Shown here: positions 55,453 through 64,000 of the stretch, piece by piece
Position numbering within the stretch: the first letter of the stretch is position 1
Layout of the letters: each line of letters starts with the position of its first letter
Source: Escherichia sp. E1V33
GTDB taxonomy: Bacteria > Pseudomonadota > Gammaproteobacteria > Enterobacterales > Enterobacteriaceae
NCBI RefSeq assembly: GCF_004211955.1
Contig: NZ_RHJI01000017.1
Location: 124,001 to 188,000 of the forward strand
DNA length: 64,000 nucleotides
Direction: 5' to 3'
Translations under genes and position numbers: made by a program
Notes under the pieces: generated by a model
What the model saw: only the letters and a program-made list of their open reading frames with translations
What the model was told of the DNA's origin: nothing
Databases searched by the model: none

Positions 55453-57600
55453 ATGAAAAAAGTCGTCACGGTTTGCCCCTATTGCGCATCAGGTTGCAAA
55501 ATCAACCTGGTCGTCGATAACGGCAAAATCGTCCGGGCGGAGGCAGCGCAGGGGAAAACCAACCAGGGTACTCTGTGTCTGAAGGGTTATTATGGCTGGG
55601 ATTTTATTAACGATACCCAGATCCTGACCCCGCGCCTGAAAACCCCTATGATCCGTCGCCAGCGTGGCGGCAAACTCGAACCTGTTTCCTGGGATGAGGC
55701 ACTGGATTACGTTGCCAAGCGCCTGAGCGCCATCAAAGAGAAGTACGGTCCGGATGCCATCCAGACGACCGGCTCCTCGCGTGGTACGGGTAACGAAACC
55801 AACTATGTAATGCAAAAATTTGCGCGCGCCGTTATTGGTACCAATAACGTTGACTGCTGCGCTCGCGTCTGACACGGCCCATCGGTTGCAGGTCTGCACC
55901 AATCGGTCGGTAATGGCGCAATGAGCAATGCTATTAACGAAATTGATAATACCGATTTAGTGTTCGTTTTCGGGTACAACCCGGCGGATTCCCACCCAAT
56001 CGTGGCGAATCATGTAATTAACGCTAAACGTAACGGGGCGAAAATTATCGTCTGCGATCCGCGCAAAATTGAAACCGCGCGCATTGCTGACATGCACATC
56101 GCACTGAAAAACGGCTCGAACATCGCGCTGTTAAATGCGATGGGCCATGTCATTATTGAAGAAAATCTGTACGACAAAGCGTTTGTCGCTTCCCGTACGG
56201 AAGGCTTTGAAGAGTATCGTAAAATCGTTGAAGGCTACACGCCGGAGTCGGTTGAAGATATCACCGGCGTTAGCGCCAGTGAGATTCGTCAGGCGGCGCG
56301 GATGTATGCCCAGGCGGAAAGCGCATCCATTCTGTGGGGCATGGGTGTTACCCAGTTCTATCAGGGCGTGGAAACCGTACGTTCTCTGACCAGCCTTGCG
56401 ATGCTGACCGGTAACCTCGGTAAGCCGCATGCGGGTGTTAACCCAGTTCGTGGTCAGAACAACGTGCAGGGCGCCTGTGATATGGGCGCACTGCCAGATA
56501 CGTATCCGGGCTATCAGTACGTTAAGTTCCCGGAAAACCGCGAGAAATTCGCCAAAGCCTGGGGCGTAGAAAGCCTGCCGGCCCATACCGGTTATCGTAT
56601 CAGCGAACTGCCGCACCGTGCGGCGCATGGCGAAGTGCGTGCCGCGTACATTATGGGCGAAGATCCGCTGCAAACTGACGCGGAACTGTCGGCAGTACGT
56701 AAAGCCTTTGAAGATCTGGAACTGGTCATCGTTCAGGACATCTTTATGACCAAAACCGCGTCGGCGGCGGATGTAATTTTACCGTCAACCTCGTGGGGCG
56801 AGCATGAAGGCGTATTTACTGCGGCAGACCGTGGCTTCCAGCGTTTCTTCAAGGCGGTTGAACCGAAGTGGGATCTGAAAACGGACTGGCAGATTATCAG
56901 TGAAATTGCCACCCGTATGGGTTATCCGATGCACTACAACAACACCCAGGAGATCTGGGACGAGTTGCGTCATCTGTGCCCGGATTTCTACGGTGCGACT
57001 TACGAGAAAATGGGCGAACTGGGCTTCATTCAGTGGCCTTGCCGCGATACTTCAGATGCCGATCAGGGGACTTCTTATCTGTTTAAAGAGAAGTTTGATA
57101 CCCCGAACGGCCTGGCGCAGTTCTTCACCTGCGACTGGGTAGCGCCAATCGACAAACTCACCGACGAGTACCCGATGGTGCTGTCAACGGTGCGTGAAGT
57201 GGGCCACTACTCTTGCCGTTCGATGACCGGTAACTGTGCGGCGCTGGCTGCGTTGGCTGATGAACCTGGCTATGCGCAAATCAATACCGAAGACGCAAAA
57301 CGTTTGGGTATTGAAGATGAAGCGCTGATTTGGGTACATTCGCGTAAAGGCAAAATTATCACTCGCGCGCAGGTCAGCGATCGTCCTAACAAAGGGGCGA
57401 TTTACATGACCTACCAGTGGTGGATTGGTGCCTGTAACGAGCTGGTTACCGAGAACTTAAGCCCAATTACCAAAACGCCGGAGTACAAATACTGCGCCGT
57501 GCGCGTCGAGCCGATCGCCGATCAGCGCGCCGCAGAGCAATACGTGATTGACGAGTACAACAAGTTGAAAACTCGCCTGCGCGAAGCGGCACTGGCGTAA
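55453..57600 (+). CDS. fdhF: Formate dehydrogenase H, selenocysteine enzyme
   Basis: FdhF (715 residues) oxidises formate to CO2 in the cytoplasm as part of formate hydrogenlyase with hydrogenase 3. It is a molybdopterin enzyme with one 4Fe-4S cluster bound by CPYCASGCKINL and a cysteine near residue 42. Codon 140 (55870-55872) is an in-frame TGA read as selenocysteine, confirmed by the SECIS hairpin immediately downstream and by an unbroken frame on both sides. Gene callers that ignore this produce two fragments (55453-55872 and 55921-57600). The active site includes Sec140 and the following His. Sigma-54 promoter upstream. Confidence 0.98.
55870..55910 (+). promoter_or_regulatory. fdhF UGA selenocysteine codon and SECIS hairpin
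   Basis: The TGA is followed by the known fdhF SECIS element: the upper stem GGTTGCA/TGCACC with the GGTC loop binds SelB with selenocysteyl-tRNA. The sequence matches the classic E. coli element as I remember it. Confidence 0.95.
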
Positions 57601-57613
57601 ATAAGTCCCTTCT

Positions 57614-57641
57614 ACAGCCTCCTTTGGGAGGCTGTTTTTTT
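57614..57641 (+). terminator. fdhF terminator
   Basis: A perfect 9-bp stem ACAGCCTCC / GGAGGCTGT is followed by a run of seven T residues (57635-57641), 13 bases after the stop. Confidence 0.93.
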
Positions 57642-57693
57642 ATCCATTCGAACTCTTTATACTGGATACACCCTACCCAATCGTATTATCAAA

Positions 57694-58383
57694 ATGAAAA
57701 AAATTATCGCATTGATGTTGTTTTTGACATTCTTTGCCCACGCGAATGACTCTGAGCCTGGTAGCCAGTATGTAAAGGCGGCAGAGGCCGGAGACAGGCG
57801 CGCACAATATTTTCTTGCCGACAGCTGGTTTAGCTCCGGCGATTTGAGTAAAGCCGAATATTGGGCACAGAAAGCCGCCGACAGTGGTGATGCCGATGCT
57901 TGCGCGCTGTTGGCACAGATTAAAATCACCAATCCGGTTAGTCTGGACTATCCACAAGCAAAAATTCTTGCCGAAAAAGCGGCGCAAGCGGGCAGTAAAG
58001 AAGGTGAAGTGACGCTGGCGCATATTCTGGTGAATACTCAGGCCGGTAAACCGGATTATCCGAAGGCGATTTCGCTGTTAGAAAACGCCTCGGAAGATCT
58101 GGAGAACGACTCCGCCGTCGATGCCCAGATGCTGCTTGGTTTGATTTACGCCAACGGCATAGGCATTAAGGCCGACGATGAAAAAGCGACCTGGTATTTC
58201 AAACGCAGCTCTGCAATTTCCCGTACCGGTTATTCCGAGTACTGGGCGGGGATGATGTTCTTAAACGGTGAAGAAGGCTTTATCGAGAAGAACAAACAGA
58301 AGGCGCTGCATTGGTTGAACCTGAGCTGTATGGAAGGGTTTGATACCGGGTGTGAAGAGTTTGAAAAATTAACCAACGGTTAA
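57694..58383 (+). CDS. yjcO: YjcO, periplasmic Sel1-like repeat protein
   Basis: YjcO (229 residues) has a short signal peptide (1-17, ending AHA) followed by five or so Sel1-like helical repeats (for example YWAQKAADSGDADACALLAQI and WYFKRSS...GYSEYWAGMMFL). Such repeats mediate protein-protein contacts. Function unknown. It has its own gap from the fdhF terminator and ends at the start of a BIME array. Confidence 0.92.
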   Translation: MKKIIALMLFLTFFAHANDSEPGSQYVKAAEAGDRRAQYFLADSWFSSGDLSKAEYWAQKAADSGDADACALLAQIKITNPVSLDYPQAKILAEKAAQAGSKEGEVTLAHILVNTQAGKPDYPKAISLLENASEDLENDSAVDAQMLLGLIYANGIGIKADDEKATWYFKRSSAISRTGYSEYWAGMMFLNGEEGFIEKNKQKALHWLNLSCMEGFDTGCEEFEKLTNG

Positions 58384-58386
58384 GAT

Positions 58387-58953
58387 AGGCCTGATAAGAC
58401 GCGGTAAGCGTCGCATCAGGCATTGATGTCGGATGCGGCGTAAACGCCTTATCCGACCTACAAAAATCACGCTAAATCAGGCTATTGCGCTGTCTGGCGT
58501 AGGCCTGATAAGACGCGCCAGCGTCGCATCAGGCATTGATGTCGGATGCGGCGTAAACGCCTTATCCGACCTACAAAAATCACGCTAAATCAGGCTATTG
58601 CGCTGTCTGGCGTAGGCCTGATAAGACGCGGCAAGCGTCGCATCAGGCATTGATGTCGGATGCGGCGTAAACGCCTTATCCGACCTACAAAAATCACGCT
58701 AAATCAGGCTATTGCGCTGTCTGGCGTAGGCCTGATAAGACGCGGTAAGCGTCGCATCAGGCATTGATGTCGGATGCGGCGTAAACGCCTTATCCGACCT
58801 ACAAAATCATGCTAAATCAGGCTATTGCGCTGTCTGGCGTAGGCCTGATAAGACGCGGTAAGCGTCGCATCAGGCATTGATGTCGGATGCGGCGTAAACG
58901 CCTTATCCGACCTACAAAATCACGCTAAATCAGGCTATTGCGCTGTCTGGCAT
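58387..58953. repeat. Tandem array of five BIME units
   Basis: Five nearly identical units begin at 58387, 58501, 58614, 58728 and 58841, with a period of 113-114 bases. Each has two REP sequences in opposite orientation (GGCCTGATAAGACGC...GTCGCATCAGGC and GTCGGATGCGGCG...CGCCTTATCCGACC), joined by a constant spacer AAATCACGCTAAATCAGGCTATTGCGCTGTCTGGC. Differences are few: a length change in an A run and single bases in the first REP. It fills the yjcO-gltP gap between convergent genes. No coding sequence. Confidence 0.97.
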
Positions 58954-58959
58954 TCACAC

Positions 58960-58985
58960 ATTGCCGGGTGGATATCCCCGGCAAT
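58960..58985 (-). terminator. Hairpin after gltP
   Basis: ATTGCCGGG / CCCGGCAAT is a perfect 9-bp stem with an 8-nt loop, 6 bases beyond the gltP stop on the minus strand. No strong T run follows. Confidence 0.6.
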
Positions 58986-58991
58986 CTTCAA

Positions 58992-60305
58992 TTATTGATC
59001 CGCAGTTTTATCAAATTTGCCCAGCACTTCACGCTCATAAGCCAGCGCTTTCTTACGGTCAAATTTGTGTTCCCACTTGGCAATCACCAGCACCGCCAGC
59101 GCATTACCCACCACGTTCAGCGCAGTACGCGCCATATCGAGGATACGGTCAACACCGGCAATAAACGCCAGACCTTCCAGCGGAATACCTACGCTACCCA
59201 GCGTTGCCAGCAGCACCACAAACGACACGCCCGGCACGCCAGCAATCCCTTTCGAGGTCACCATCAGCGTCAGCACCAGAATGATTTCCTGCCAAATGGA
59301 CAGGTCAATGCCATACAACTGCGCGATGAAGATAGCGGCAATACTTTGATACAGCGTCGAACCGTCGAGGTTAAAGGAGTACCCCGTCGGCACAACGAAA
59401 CTGGTGATCGACGCCGGTGCACCGTAGGCTTCCATCTTCTCAATAATTCGCGGCAATACGCTTTCAGAGCTGGCAGTAGAGTACGCCAGAATCAGTTCAT
59501 CTTTCAGAATACGAATCAGGATCCAGACACTCAGCCCGCACAGGCGCGCCACAATTCCCAGCACAGCCAGCGCGAAGAACAGAATGGCGAAATGCACCAG
59601 AAGCACCAGTTTCGCCAGTGGCCACAGAGAAGAGAAACCAAAGTTAGCCACCGTCACCGCAATCAGCGCAAACACACCCACCGGCGCGTAACGCATCACC
59701 ATGTGAGTCACTTTAAACATGGTTTCGGAGATGGAGCGGAACACAGTGACCAGCGGTTCACGATGCGTCGCAGGCAGGGAGGAAAGCCCCAGACCAAACA
59801 GCACCGAGAAGAAGATGATTGGCAGCATTTCGCCTTTCGCCATCGACGCCACAATGTTCGTCGGCACCAGCGACAAAATCGTCCCCATAATGCCGTGGGA
59901 ACTGCTTTGAACGGCTTCCGTAGTACTCTGATATTTCGAGATATCGACGGTCGCCAGCTGCGACATATCCACCCCGGCACCGGGCTGGAAGACGTTCGCC
60001 AGAGTGATCCCCAGAATGATGGCGATGGTGGTAATCACCTCGAAGTAGATAATAGTTTTCGCACCAATTCGCCCGAGCTGTTTGGCATCGCCGACTCCAG
60101 CGATACCGACCACCAGCGTGGAAATCACGATCGGCACAACAATCATTTTAATCAGGTGGATAAAGATATCACCTGCCGGGGAGAGAAAATTAACGACTAA
60201 CCAGTCACGGCTGTCGCTGTGATAATGCAGGTAACTTCCCAGGAGAATGCCCAGCACCATAGCAATGAGTATCTGCCAGGCAAGGCTGATTTTTATATTT
60301 TTCAT
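58992..60305 (-). CDS. gltP: Proton/glutamate-aspartate symporter
   Basis: GltP (437 residues) is an inner-membrane dicarboxylate/amino acid:cation symporter (DAACS family) that takes up glutamate and aspartate with protons. Eight membrane helices and two re-entrant loops are expected; the conserved serine-rich motif STASSESVLPRI and the substrate motif in FVVPTGYSFNLDGSTLYQS are visible. The start at 60305 follows GAGGAAG; an upstream frame to 60428 has no support. In K-12 it is downstream of nrfG on the same strand, as here. Confidence 0.97.
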   Translation of the reverse strand: MKNIKISLAWQILIAMVLGILLGSYLHYHSDSRDWLVVNFLSPAGDIFIHLIKMIVVPIVISTLVVGIAGVGDAKQLGRIGAKTIIYFEVITTIAIILGITLANVFQPGAGVDMSQLATVDISKYQSTTEAVQSSSHGIMGTILSLVPTNIVASMAKGEMLPIIFFSVLFGLGLSSLPATHREPLVTVFRSISETMFKVTHMVMRYAPVGVFALIAVTVANFGFSSLWPLAKLVLLVHFAILFFALAVLGIVARLCGLSVWILIRILKDELILAYSTASSESVLPRIIEKMEAYGAPASITSFVVPTGYSFNLDGSTLYQSIAAIFIAQLYGIDLSIWQEIILVLTLMVTSKGIAGVPGVSFVVLLATLGSVGIPLEGLAFIAGVDRILDMARTALNVVGNALAVLVIAKWEHKFDRKKALAYEREVLGKFDKTADQ

Positions 60306-60645
60306 ACAATTGACTTCCTCAGTGGAACGCCGTTCCCCGTTCAAAAACGCAAGAACGTTATAAACTGCAGGGTATGGATTGTGTTGCGTTGGTTTGTAGA
60401 TTTTTTTAACGCCTATGATCAGTATCATTTGCGCGGTATGTTGCGCAACCCTTTAACAACAGAGCTTTTCGCTGTATTAATGCATAATAACGCGAGTTTA
60501 TGGCAAGATTGATGAATAACTATTTGTTATGGAAAGATTTTTATTTGTTTAATCTGCAATAATTCTCACTAGTGATTATTTTTTGAGTGCGTTCATTCGG
60601 TTATTTTTTATGCAGCTCAATAACATAATCTTCAAAGCAGGATGA
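60306..60645. other. nrfG-gltP intergenic region
   Basis: A 340-base AT-rich gap that should contain the gltP promoter. I see no gene, repeat or strong nrf terminator with a T run. Confidence 0.5.
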
Positions 60646-61242
60646 TTAATCCAATCGCCGCTGTAGCAGTTTTGCCATATTAATCGACTCAACCAGCTGT
60701 GTTCGGTTGACCCGGGGCGAGTTAAGATCCATCACTTTTTGCCATAGTTCGATGGCTTGCGCGTAATTCGCCTGCATAAACGCATCGGAAGCCAGCAGCA
60801 TCAGGGCAGTGATTTCGTTAGAGTCCAGCGCGAGGGCTTTGTCGATCATTGCGCGAGTCTGGGCGGTCATATGCTGGCTTGCCTGATAGTAGAGCACCGT
60901 CGCCAGCGCCGCGTACAATTCAGCATTCTCACCACGTAGCTGTAACGCTTGCCGGTACGCCAGCAGCGAATTGCTGTAATCGTTTTGCCACAGATAGTAC
61001 TCGCCCAGTAACGCCCACTGTTCGCTGTTTTGTGGATTAGCGCGGATTTTATCCTGCAATGCCTGAAGCTGCGCTTCCGGGGTTTGCTGGCTGGCAAACT
61101 GATGTAGCGGATCGTGCTGACGCTGATACTCTGCTCGCGCCGCCTGCCATTTTGGACTTAACAGATAACTGCCGACACAGAGAAATACCATCAAAATCGT
61201 GAATGTTGTCAGCATTTTCACCGGTATTTGAGGCTGTTTCAT
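60646..61242 (-). CDS. nrfG: Haem lyase accessory protein NrfG
   Basis: NrfG (198 residues) is a TPR protein with one N-terminal membrane anchor (about 11-29) and three or so tetratricopeptide repeats in the periplasm (for example [26 protein letters not shown]). It binds the C terminus of apo-NrfA and guides attachment of haem to the unusual CWSCK site. The start at 61242 overlaps the end of nrfF by 4 bases and gives the known length; the frame could open at 61308. Confidence 0.95.
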   Translation of the reverse strand: MKQPQIPVKMLTTFTILMVFLCVGSYLLSPKWQAARAEYQRQHDPLHQFASQQTPEAQLQALQDKIRANPQNSEQWALLGEYYLWQNDYSNSLLAYRQALQLRGENAELYAALATVLYYQASQHMTAQTRAMIDKALALDSNEITALMLLASDAFMQANYAQAIELWQKVMDLNSPRVNRTQLVESINMAKLLQRRLD

Positions 61243-61622
61243 CGCTTCGCCCTCACTCGCCAGAGGGTCAGTGCCATCAGCAGTAACAACACCACTGGCA
61301 GCGCCCACAACACCAGCGTCTGACCCGTTAACGGTGGGTTATAGCGAACAAAATCTCCGTAGCGTTCGGTCATCCAGCCAATGATTTCGACTTCGCTTTT
61401 CCCCTCCGCCACCATGCTGTAAACCTGATGGCGCATACTGACTGCCACCGGCGCATTGGATTCCAGTAAGTTCTGATTCTGGCACTGCGGACAACGTAAC
61501 TGGCTGGCAATATTTAACGCCTGTTCCTGTTGTTGCGGATTGGCGAATTGCCAGGTGTCTACAACCTGAGCACGCGCAAAACAGGCAAATAACAGCAGTA
61601 GCGTGAGAAGTCCTTTATTCAT
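61239..61622 (-). CDS. nrfF: Haem lyase accessory protein NrfF
   Basis: NrfF (127 residues) is a CcmH-like thioredoxin-fold protein: a signal peptide (1-18), then the redox motif LRCPQCQNQ, and one C-terminal membrane helix. It keeps apocytochrome cysteines reduced for haem attachment to NrfA. It overlaps nrfE by 8 bases and nrfG by 4. Confidence 0.95.
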   Translation of the reverse strand: MNKGLLTLLLLFACFARAQVVDTWQFANPQQQEQALNIASQLRCPQCQNQNLLESNAPVAVSMRHQVYSMVAEGKSEVEIIGWMTERYGDFVRYNPPLTGQTLVLWALPVVLLLLMALTLWRVRAKR

Positions 61623-63297
61623 CGCGCTTCCTCCCCCGCCATCCGCTTAATAATGCGCCTGCAATCATCAACAATCCTCCCCCCCAGATCCAACGCACGC
61701 CGCTTTGTACATACAAACGAAAAGCGTAGCGATCCGGCCCGGTTTTCTCCCCCATGACCGCATACCAGTCATGGATGCCGTTCCAGCGAATTGACGGCTC
61801 CATCATTTGCTGACGACGTGCTTCATAAAAACGCCGCTCCGGCGTTAATTCACCAATACGTTGCTGATGGTCAAACAGTGCCACTATCGCTTTTTCACTG
61901 GTGTAATTACCTTTGGCTTGTAGATCGAGGCGCTCAAAGCGGAAGGTGTATCCTGCCAGCGTCACCTGCTGACCCGGCTGTAAATTCAGGCTGATCTCCT
62001 GACGGCTGACGCTGGAAACCACGATCCCCGCAGCAAATAACAGCACGCCCGCATGAGCTACCAGCGCCGGAAGCTGCGCGCGTTTGCCAGAGACAAACGT
62101 CGCCAGCACTATCACCACTAGCATCAGCAAACCAAACGGCAACGTCGCGCGGTTGAAATACGGCGCACCAACGGAGAGGCGTCCCCAGCCCAGCAAGCCG
62201 TAAATCATCGGATAAAGCGTTCCCACCAGCACTACCAGTAGCACTGCGCAAAACAGCAACAGCGTAGCGAGGATTAACATTTCTCGCGATAATCCCGAAA
62301 AACGCACCGCCGGGCCACCGTCCCGCGCTCGCCAGCCATACAGAGCCAGAGACGCAAGGCTAATCAGTACAAACAGACTGAACAACGGCACGGCGCGGAC
62401 GTTATCCAGCGCGAACGCATGAACCGAAACCAGAATGCCAGAACGGACAATTAAGGTGCCCAGCAGCGACAGCATCAGAGTAACTATCGCCAGCAACAGC
62501 GACCAGTGGCGGAAAGTCCCCCGCTGGCGTGTCAGGGACAAACTGTGCAGCAACGCAGTGGCAGAAAGCCAGGGTAATAAAGAGGCGTTTTCCACCGGAT
62601 CCCAGAACCACCAGCCGCCCCAGCCCAGTTCGCAATAGGCCCACCAGGAACCGAGGATGATCCCCGCCGTTAATGCGCTCCAGCCAGGTAGTGCCCAGCG
62701 CCAGCAAATTCGGGCGCTGGCCGCATCAAACTCGCCGCGCAGTAGACTCGCCAGCGCCACGCTCGCCGCTACCATCAAACCGCCATAGCCGAGATAAAGC
62801 AGCGGCGGATGGAAGATAAGACCAGGATGTTGCAGCATTGGATTGAGATCGCGGCCTTCGATTGCTGGTGGAAATATCCGCACGAAGGGATCGGACCACA
62901 GCACCACAAACAGTAGCAGTGCGGCGAGCATGAGAGATAAAACGGCTAGCGTCAGCGGAAATAGCGGATCGGTTTGCTGCCGATAATGCCAGGCAAACAG
63001 TGCGCTCCACGCGGAAAGCAGCAGCACCCAAAGTAGCAGCGAACCTTCATGACCACCCCACACCGCCGCCAGTTTAAGTTCCCACGACAGCAGGCTGTAG
63101 CTATGTTGGGCAACATAAATGACCGAGAAATCGCTGATGAGAAAACAATACGTCAGTACGCCAAAGGCGAGCAGCAGGAGCGCGAACTGCGCCAGAATGC
63201 CGATGCAAGTGAGTCGCATCATGGCAGGCCAGCACAACCGCACTCCCGCGAAGGTCGTCAACGGGGTCAACACATTGACCCCGAGGCTTAACAACAA
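61615..63297 (-). CDS. nrfE: Haem lyase subunit NrfE (CcmF-like)
   Basis: NrfE is a polytopic inner-membrane protein of the CcmF/CycK family that handles haem for attachment to the CWSCK motif of NrfA. The haem-handling WWD domain is visible as WGGWWFWDPVENASLLPW. About 14 membrane helices are expected. The start is uncertain: 63297 is a TTG and gives 560 residues, GTG at 63273 would give 552, and the frame is open upstream to about 63354. The upstream reading (LPEVGFLALLLSLG) resembles the CcmF N terminus, so a rare start such as CTG (63333) is possible. Confidence 0.9.
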   Translation of the reverse strand: MLLSLGVNVLTPLTTFAGVRLCWPAMMRLTCIGILAQFALLLLAFGVLTYCFLISDFSVIYVAQHSYSLLSWELKLAAVWGGHEGSLLLWVLLLSAWSALFAWHYRQQTDPLFPLTLAVLSLMLAALLLFVVLWSDPFVRIFPPAIEGRDLNPMLQHPGLIFHPPLLYLGYGGLMVAASVALASLLRGEFDAASARICWRWALPGWSALTAGIILGSWWAYCELGWGGWWFWDPVENASLLPWLSATALLHSLSLTRQRGTFRHWSLLLAIVTLMLSLLGTLIVRSGILVSVHAFALDNVRAVPLFSLFVLISLASLALYGWRARDGGPAVRFSGLSREMLILATLLLFCAVLLVVLVGTLYPMIYGLLGWGRLSVGAPYFNRATLPFGLLMLVVIVLATFVSGKRAQLPALVAHAGVLLFAAGIVVSSVSRQEISLNLQPGQQVTLAGYTFRFERLDLQAKGNYTSEKAIVALFDHQQRIGELTPERRFYEARRQQMMEPSIRWNGIHDWYAVMGEKTGPDRYAFRLYVQSGVRWIWGGGLLMIAGALLSGWRGRKRDE

Positions 63298-63352
63298 CGC
63301 CAGAAAACCGACTTCAGGAAGGAATACGTCCAGAAACCACCTCTGTTCTGGC

Positions 63353-64000
63353 TTACGCCACCGTTAACTGCCCGGCGTAGAGAATGAAAAAGCGCAGCAT
63401 CAACACGCCGACCAGGCTGGCTCCACACGCCGCCAGCACGGCAGGAATGCCGGAACTGCGATTCACCCACGGTTTGAGCAACATTGGCACAATCAGCCCC
63501 AGCCCGGCGACACCAAGCCAGAACCACCACGTCCAGTAACCGCCACCCAATGCCGCCACCAGCGCACGCACTTTACCGTCATCGCCCAGGGCCAGACCGA
63601 CAAAAAACGCCACCAGCAGGAAGATTTCACCCCATACCACAGGGATTTCCATCCGGTGAACAAAGTGCGCTTCCGTGGAATGCGGGTTACTGCGTTGGCG
63701 TATCGCCATGGCGATCAGCGCCACCGCCGCACCGGACGAGATGCCGGAGAAGAGGAACAGCACCGGCAGGATCGGGTTATTGAGGAACGGATACGATTTC
63801 AGCGCCGACAGCAGAAAGCCGGTATAAGCCCCCAACAACACCGCCAGCACCAGCATCAATGTTTCCAGTCCGCGATGAACGGGCGTCAGCAGGCTCAGAA
63901 CCTTTTGCACGATCCCCAACTTCGGCAACCAGCGTTGTTGCAGGGCAAGCAAATCTTGTTCAAAGATTTTCGCCAGCCACAGCACCAACACCACCATGTA
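63353..64000 (-). CDS. nrfD: NrfD, membrane quinol oxidase subunit (partial)
   Basis: The C-terminal 215 residues of NrfD, the inner-membrane subunit that passes electrons from menaquinol through NrfC and NrfB to the nitrite reductase NrfA. The frame is open to the window edge (codon TAC at 64000-63998), so the 5' end lies outside; K-12 NrfD has about 318 residues. The visible part has six or so hydrophobic segments and ends ILYAGQLTVA. It is separated from nrfE by a short gap or overlaps it, depending on the nrfE start. Confidence 0.95.
   Translation of the reverse strand, partial: YMVVLVLWLAKIFEQDLLALQQRWLPKLGIVQKVLSLLTPVHRGLETLMLVLAVLLGAYTGFLLSALKSYPFLNNPILPVLFLFSGISSGAAVALIAMAIRQRSNPHSTEAHFVHRMEIPVVWGEIFLLVAFFVGLALGDDGKVRALVAALGGGYWTWWFWLGVAGLGLIVPMLLKPWVNRSSGIPAVLAACGASLVGVLMLRFFILYAGQLTVA

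Noticed and set aside
55453..55872. fdhF as a pseudogene interrupted by a stop codon
   Set aside because: The stop is the known selenocysteine codon with its SECIS hairpin; the frame continues correctly.
58387..58953. CRISPR array
   Set aside because: The repeats are 113-114 bases long with no unique spacers and contain REP palindromes; this is a BIME array.
58938..60200. 420-residue plus-strand frame opposite gltP
   Set aside because: It reads antisense through gltP and is full of His, Arg and Gln, as expected for the complement of a hydrophobic membrane protein; gltP itself is clear.

Overview
The window is chromosomal DNA of an Escherichia coli strain that is not K-12. Almost every protein outside a few accessory stretches is recognisable as a near-identical copy of the E. 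coli protein (CadC/B/A, LysU, DcuS/R/B, FumB, MelA/R, AdiA/Y/C, EptA-BasR-BasS, ProP, CrfC, YjcS, MdtNOP, FdhF, GltP, Nrf). Gene order is that of the 92-94 minute region of the E. coli map, read in reverse. Recognition is from memory of these sequences; no database search was possible.

Layout. 1-1563: 3' part of an unrecognised gene, next to tRNA-Phe (pheU, 1679-1754). 2370-7836: cadC and cadBA, acid-induced lysine decarboxylation. 7895-11106: dtpC and lysU. 11225-12463, minus strand: the type V toxin-antitoxin pair ghoS/ghoT, then yjdJ and yjdI. 12642-18624: dcuS-dcuR and dcuB-fumB, sensing, uptake and use of C4-dicarboxylates in anaerobic fumarate respiration. 18747-21940: yjdF, melA and melR, with the melibiose carrier gene melB missing. 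22135-26973: adiA, adiY, adiC, arginine-dependent acid resistance. 27078-30552: eptA-basR-basS plus the 29-residue peptide gene pmrR, lipid A modification. 30667-35535: proP, yjcZ, crfC. 35932-37443: yjdM, yjdN and phnO, with the C-P lyase genes phnC to phnN deleted and only a scar left; phnP is also reduced to a scrap. 37675-38004: yjdP.

38073-47930 is an accessory block standing where K-12 carries rpiB and the allose (als) genes. It has an unrecognised GNAT-like gene, a hybrid sensor kinase, and a divergent operon: sugar ABC transporter (ATPase, permease, binding protein), D-lyxose-isomerase-like cupin, class II ketose-phosphate aldolase, PfkB-type kinase. A convergent OmpR-type response regulator closes it. 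This reads as one self-contained, two-component-controlled sugar uptake and breakdown system: import, isomerise to a ketose, phosphorylate, split by aldolase. The natural sugar cannot be read from the sequence.

48221-64000 returns to the standard backbone: alkyl sulfatase yjcS, ytcA-mdtNOP efflux, selenocysteine-containing fdhF, yjcO, a five-unit tandem BIME array, gltP, and the 3' end of the nrf operon (nrfG, F, E and partial D).

The points most worth checking are: the sugar/two-component block; the unknown gene at pheU; the precise melB and phnC-N/phnP losses; a hairpin that buries the pmrR ribosome binding site; and a BasR box embedded in a perfect inverted repeat upstream of eptA.
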